Assembly: GCA_030696545.1 (NCBI GenBank)
Contig: JAUYSA010000520.1
Coordinates: 1-11,077 of the forward strand
Source: Hyphomonadaceae bacterium
GTDB taxonomy: Bacteria > Pseudomonadota > Alphaproteobacteria > Caulobacterales > Hyphomonadaceae
Reading direction: 5' to 3'
DNA: 11,077 nucleotides
The stretch's first letter is position 1, and each line of letters starts with the position of its first letter. Below the pieces are notes generated by a model. That model was not told the origin of the DNA. It worked only from the letters and a program-made list of their open reading frames with translations, and searched no databases. The position numbers and the translations under genes are program-made. Of this stretch, positions 7,513-11,077 are shown one piece after another.

Positions 7513-8676
7513 ATGCGCAAACTAGGCGTGGCAGCAGCGGCGATCGTGCTGGGGATCTCGCCGATTGCGGCGGCCCATGATGGCGCTGCAATCGCGCGCG
7601 AGCGGCGCATCGCCTTTCCCAAGACTATGGACGGACGATCTGTTTTGGCGGTCGACCTGCATACGCACAGCGTGTTCTCGGATGGCAGCGTCTGGCCGGA
7701 CATCCGCGTCGAGGAAGCCAAACGCGACGGTCTGTTTGCGATGGCGGTCAGCGAGCATCTGGAATACCAGCCGCACGCGGCGGACATCCCCCACCCTGAC
7801 CGCAATCGCTCGTACCAGCTGGCTTCGGAAGCCGCTGTCGTAAAGCCGGATTCGCAAGGCGTCGCGGGGCGGCCGCTGATCGTGATCAACGGCACGGAGA
7901 TCACCAAGGTGGTAATGCCGGCTGGCCACATCAACGCAGTGTTCATTACCGACGCCAATGCGATCCGGACTGGCGATGTGACCACGCAACTAAAGACCGC
8001 CAACGCTCAGGGCGCCTTCACGTTCTGGAACCATCCCTACTGGCACGCGCAAACGCCGACGGGCGTGGCGGCGATGACGCCTGTGCATGCCCAGCTGATC
8101 AAGGACAAGCTGCTGCACGGCATCGAAGTAGCGAACGGGGCCGACATATCGGACGAAGCCTTCCGGATGGCGCTCGACAACAACCTGACGATCATCGGCA
8201 CGTCGGACGTGCATGGGCTGATCGACTGGGAGTATGATCTGGCCGGCGGCGGACACAGGACGGCGACGCTGATTCTCACAGGTGCGGAGACATCGGAAGG
8301 CGTCAAGACCGCGCTGAAGGCAGGCGCCACAGTGGCGATCTACAATGACAATCTTGCCGGCAAAAAAGAGAATGTGGAGGCGGTTGTCCGGGGCTCGCTG
8401 AAGATCGATGTCGACGCACCCCTGCCCCGCACGTCAGTTGTGCCCGTCAGCGTCATCAATGAGAGCCCGGTCGACTACATACTCGAGAATGTCGGGCACG
8501 AAGGCTTCTACGACGAAGGGCATGTTTTCACCGTGAAAGCGGGATCGACATTCACGCTACTCGTGAAGAATGTTCCGGACCCGTCGAAACTGAACCTGAC
8601 CTTCAAGGTGCTGAACAGCTACATCGCCCCGCGCGAGCACCTTCAGCTCACGCTGAGTGACAGCACGCCTGGCTAG
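7513..8676 (+). CDS. Exported PHP-domain metal-dependent phosphoesterase (Sb-PDE-like)
   Basis: A 387-residue protein with a Sec signal peptide (MRKLGVAAAAIVLGISPIAAA, cleavage near 21-22) and a PHP (polymerase and histidinol phosphatase) domain at about 45-290. Metal-site motifs are visible in order: DLHTHSVFSDGSVWP (48-62; H50, H52, D57), SEHLEY (80-85), a conserved Glu in NGTEITK (E129), AGHINAVF (H139), FWNHPYW (H174), GIEVANG (E205) and GTSDVHG (D232, H234). The order and wording resemble the phosphodiesterase family typified by Sphingobium Sb-PDE; this subfamily placement is from memory. The second motif has Glu where TDH is usual. A beta-rich C-terminal domain (about 300-385) follows. 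It would hydrolyse a phosphomonoester or diester in the periplasm. GGAGAG lies five bases before the ATG at 7513. Its stop codon overlaps that of the convergent CocE-like gene by four bases. Confidence 0.88.
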   Translation: MRKLGVAAAAIVLGISPIAAAHDGAAIARERRIAFPKTMDGRSVLAVDLHTHSVFSDGSVWPDIRVEEAKRDGLFAMAVSEHLEYQPHAADIPHPDRNRSYQLASEAAVVKPDSQGVAGRPLIVINGTEITKVVMPAGHINAVFITDANAIRTGDVTTQLKTANAQGAFTFWNHPYWHAQTPTGVAAMTPVHAQLIKDKLLHGIEVANGADISDEAFRMALDNNLTIIGTSDVHGLIDWEYDLAGGGHRTATLILTGAETSEGVKTALKAGATVAIYNDNLAGKKENVEAVVRGSLKIDVDAPLPRTSVVPVSVINESPVDYILENVGHEGFYDEGHVFTVKAGSTFTLLVKNVPDPSKLNLTFKVLNSYIAPREHLQLTLSDSTPG

Positions 8677-10718
8677 ATCAGGTCCCGGGGAATCCGGGCT
8701 TCGTTTCCGAGAGCTATGACGTCTTCGCCATTGAACGTGGCGCGGAGGTTTTCCTTGAGGCGGAAAGCAGCCCGGTCGCACGACAGTTCATAGGAGGCCT
8801 CCACGGTGCATCGCCAGTCACCGCGGCTCCATGACGAGCGAACGGTCTGGCGCCAGCGGCTCGACAGCGGATCGCCCGCGACGATCTCGCAGACTTCTTC
8901 TCGGCTGGAGGACAGCTCGATGCCGGCCCCGGCGACCGTGTAAGGCGTCGCGGGCGCAATGCTCGTGACGACGACCTTGCTGTTCGCATCTGGGGCGACG
9001 GGTTGGTAAGACGCAACGGGACCAGGAGCTGAACGGATTTCCGGGATGGGAAAGTGAACCGGCTGCTTCTCGTGCGGGCGGACTGGCAAGTCGAGCGTCG
9101 AGTATCCCGCCGCGATCCTGAAGGTTGATGTCTCCACTGTTGGCCAGATCATCGGCCACCATCCCTCGGACAGCGAAAGGCGAATGCGCGAGCCCGCGCT
9201 GAAACGATGCGCGATCGGGCGCAGGTCGATATCGACCGCGTCCACCTCGCCAGTTGCAAGTGTACGAGGGTCGGACATTGAATCGCGGCGGGTGAGATTC
9301 AGAATGCCCCAAGTCACAAGCCAGCTACGGCCGTCTGGCCGGAGTTCGCAGAGCCTGAGCACAAGGTTCGCAGCAGGCTTGTCGCAGACGAAGCTGAGCC
9401 TCACGCGCGCAGCGCCAAGAATCTCAAATGGTTCAGCTAGCGGCTTTCCGTCGAACACGGTCGAAAGCGCATCGTCGTGGGATTGTTCGATCGGCAGCCG
9501 ATCCAGCCATTCAGGTTTTGTCGTACCGATGACGCCCTTGTCGCGATGCACGATGGATGCACCGCGCTCCGGTTCCGTGCCGAGCGACCCGCTGTTCAGA
9601 TAGAGCAGCCGCTCCGCAGAGCGGCGGGGCCAGGATGCCTCTGCGATCCACCGGCCCGGCACAGGCTCGGATCCGGCTTCCGCAGCAGTTGTATAAGGCA
9701 TGTAGCAGCGGAGACGCGGCTCGTTCATGATGCCGGTCGCGTCACCCGCCAGCCAGTGACGCCACCAACGCACCTCCTCGTAGGCCCAGTCGAGACCAAG
9801 CGGCTGCGCAAGATTTGGATAGGTGTGCCCCCAGGGACCGATCAGCGCTTTTGTGGGCGCCGTCAGCTTCTCAAGAAGGCGAAGTACGGGCGTGGCGTAA
9901 GTGTCGTCCCATCCGCTGACGAGGTAAGTTGGGATTTTTATGCTGGCATAATCCGTGGAAACAGAGCCGCGGCGCCAGTAGTCGCCTTCCCGCTGATGTT
10001 GCGTCCAGTCGGAAAGGATCGCAGGCGTCGCGTGCAGCCGGGTCTGCCACATCCTGCGCCAGGCATCGCCGACTACTTCCGGATCGGGAGGTCCGGCCAT
10101 TACGGTCTTGAACAGCACGCCCCACTGAAAATTGGCCCGCGCCAGCGTTCCACCAATGTAATGCGCATCGTCGGTGTAACGGTTGTCGCAACACCCCATG
10201 GGCATGATCGCCTTCAGCGCCGGCGGCTGGCGGGCTGCTACCTGCAGCGTGTTTATCCCGCCCCACGACAGGCCACGCATGCCGACTGCGCCACTGCACC
10301 AGTCTTGCCGAGCCATCCAGGCGATGATCTCTTCACAGTCATCCAATTCCAGCTCTGAATATTCGTCCGTGATGAAGCCTTCTGAATCGCCCGTGCCGCG
10401 CACATCCACTCGCACGAAAGCGATTCCAGCCTCGGCAAGCGTCTTTCCCCAGATGTCGTCATAGGCGCGGTAAAGGTCACGCTTGCGATAGGGTATGCAT
10501 TCAAGAACAGCTGGACTGGTAGCGCTCTCGGGAATCCAGAGACGCGCCGACAGGCGGATGCCGTCGCGCATGACAATCCATTCGTGCTCGATCACACGGA
10601 AGCCCCGCGGCGCAGGCGGCGCCCATGCCGAAGGCGCATGACCGCACGCGCTCACGAGCCCCAGCGCGGCGCCCGTTGCGAGGACAGTTCGGCGAGGAAG
10701 CAAAGTTCCTTCAGACAT
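8673..10718 (-). CDS. CocE/NonD family serine hydrolase, predicted Tat-exported lipoprotein
   Basis: A 681-residue alpha/beta hydrolase of the cocaine-esterase / X-Pro dipeptidyl-peptidase (S15) group, members of which cleave esters, acylated amino acids or prolyl peptides. The N-terminus carries a twin arginine (R9-R10, LPRRTVLATG) and a lipobox-like VSAC (C25), suggesting Tat export and lipid anchoring. The hydrolase domain contains IPYRKRD (Y77, oxyanion-hole Tyr), VDVRGTGDSEG (104-114), the nucleophile elbow GLSWGG (S151), SGWDDTYA (acid D271) and GPWGHT (H298), so the Ser-Asp-His triad is complete. The C-terminal jelly-roll domain (about 420-680) has the family motif AGSRIRLSLSEGWWP (508-522). 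Length and layout fit the family. No strong ribosome-binding site precedes the ATG at 10718, but this start gives the intact signal. It is convergent with the PHP gene, sharing the bases CTAG. The natural substrate is unknown. Confidence 0.93.
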   Translation of the reverse strand: MSEGTLLPRRTVLATGAALGLVSACGHAPSAWAPPAPRGFRVIEHEWIVMRDGIRLSARLWIPESATSPAVLECIPYRKRDLYRAYDDIWGKTLAEAGIAFVRVDVRGTGDSEGFITDEYSELELDDCEEIIAWMARQDWCSGAVGMRGLSWGGINTLQVAARQPPALKAIMPMGCCDNRYTDDAHYIGGTLARANFQWGVLFKTVMAGPPDPEVVGDAWRRMWQTRLHATPAILSDWTQHQREGDYWRRGSVSTDYASIKIPTYLVSGWDDTYATPVLRLLEKLTAPTKALIGPWGHTYPNLAQPLGLDWAYEEVRWWRHWLAGDATGIMNEPRLRCYMPYTTAAEAGSEPVPGRWIAEASWPRRSAERLLYLNSGSLGTEPERGASIVHRDKGVIGTTKPEWLDRLPIEQSHDDALSTVFDGKPLAEPFEILGAARVRLSFVCDKPAANLVLRLCELRPDGRSWLVTWGILNLTRRDSMSDPRTLATGEVDAVDIDLRPIAHRFSAGSRIRLSLSEGWWPMIWPTVETSTFRIAAGYSTLDLPVRPHEKQPVHFPIPEIRSAPGPVASYQPVAPDANSKVVVTSIAPATPYTVAGAGIELSSSREEVCEIVAGDPLSSRWRQTVRSSWSRGDWRCTVEASYELSCDRAAFRLKENLRATFNGEDVIALGNEARIPRDLI

Positions 10719-11032
10719 CTGAGCTTCGTGGGTCCACGCAAGGCATGCGCTTTCCTAGCAGCGCGATCCGCGGGCGGCCAGCAAACCGCTGAGATGCTGT
10801 GAAGCCACACCAGTTGTGAAACTTGGCGCAAGCATCAGCCTGATTGGTCGTTTTCCCAACCTCGGCGCGATCAAGCCTGAGGATAAACAGGATGGAATCA
10901 GAACTGTCGCAAAAATGTGGGCTGACCGTCATCTTGCCCGTCTAAGCGGTTGCATCGGGGAAGCGGGCGTCAAGCTACCAGCAGATTTGGCGCTCCCAGC
11001 GGCCCAGTGATGTGACCTCGAGGGAGACCACA
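10719..11032. other. Divergent intergenic region, 314 bases
   Basis: This gap lies between the CocE-like gene (leftwards) and the gene starting at 11033 (rightwards), and it should contain both promoters. I saw no convincing -35/-10 pair, riboswitch, tRNA or strong hairpin. Open frames of 64-73 codons cross it on each strand (plus 10816-11010, minus 10711-10932). They lack recognisable motifs and good ribosome-binding sites, so I do not call them genes. The plus-strand ribosome-binding stretch AGGGAGA lies at 11021-11027. Confidence 0.5.
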
Positions 11033-11077
11033 ATGACGTCCAAGAATGTAGTACGGGCCGCCTTGCTGGCCTGCTTC
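11033..11077 (+). CDS. Start of an unidentified, probably exported protein (partial)
   Basis: Only the first 15 codons are in the window: MTSKNVVRAALLACF. The ATG at 11033 has AGGGAGA five bases upstream, an excellent ribosome-binding site, and the reading frame is open to the window end. Basic residues followed by a hydrophobic run resemble the beginning of a signal peptide, so an exported or outer-membrane protein is likely. The family cannot be named from this fragment. Confidence 0.6.
   Translation, partial: MTSKNVVRAALLACF

Noticed and set aside
10816..11010. 64-codon open frame in the right intergenic region
   Set aside because: It has a GTG start without a convincing ribosome-binding site, no recognisable motif, and falls in the expected promoter region of the next gene.

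Overview
The window is GC-rich DNA packed tightly with genes. It looks like an alphaproteobacterium, perhaps a Caulobacterales or Hyphomonadaceae relative. That view rests on family content (a pimeloyl-CoA-dehydrogenase-like acyl-CoA dehydrogenase pair, DUF1289, a membrane-anchored retropepsin-like protease, a TonB-dependent receptor) and codon style. It is an inference; no rRNA or other marker gene is present.

Left part (1-2817, minus strand): three genes read leftwards in a probable operon. They are a large-subunit-type acyl-CoA dehydrogenase (1621-2817), a six-helix DUF2306 membrane protein (884-1540), and a second, diverged acyl-CoA dehydrogenase cut by the window edge (1-826). Only the first dehydrogenase has a recognisable catalytic glutamate, which suggests a heteromeric enzyme for a bulky or dicarboxylic acyl-CoA. 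Upstream of the operon (2839-2910) are two copies of a TTACCGTAG...CGTCAA element flanking a plausible -10 box, likely an operator pair.

Middle part (2994-4814): a small DUF1289 Cys-rich protein and a membrane-anchored retropepsin-like aspartic protease on the plus strand. They converge, with 3 bases between stop codons, on the tRNA-dihydrouridine synthase gene dusA on the minus strand.

Right part (5077-11077): a TonB-dependent outer-membrane receptor (764 aa) ends at a strong intrinsic terminator. It is followed by an exported PHP-domain metal-dependent phosphoesterase. A predicted Tat-exported lipoprotein hydrolase of the CocE/NonD class runs towards the PHP gene from the other strand, and the two genes share a palindromic CTAG as their stop codons. 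Receptor, exported phosphoesterase and exported esterase together look like a locus for capturing and hydrolysing an ester or phosphoester nutrient. The substrate cannot be read from sequence. A further gene with an export-signal-like start begins at 11033 and runs off the window.

No tRNA, rRNA, CRISPR, insertion sequence, transposase or clear pseudogene was seen. Most of the window is ordinary chromosomal metabolism. The items most worth a second look are the right-hand uptake/hydrolysis locus and the operator repeats upstream of the acyl-CoA dehydrogenase operon.
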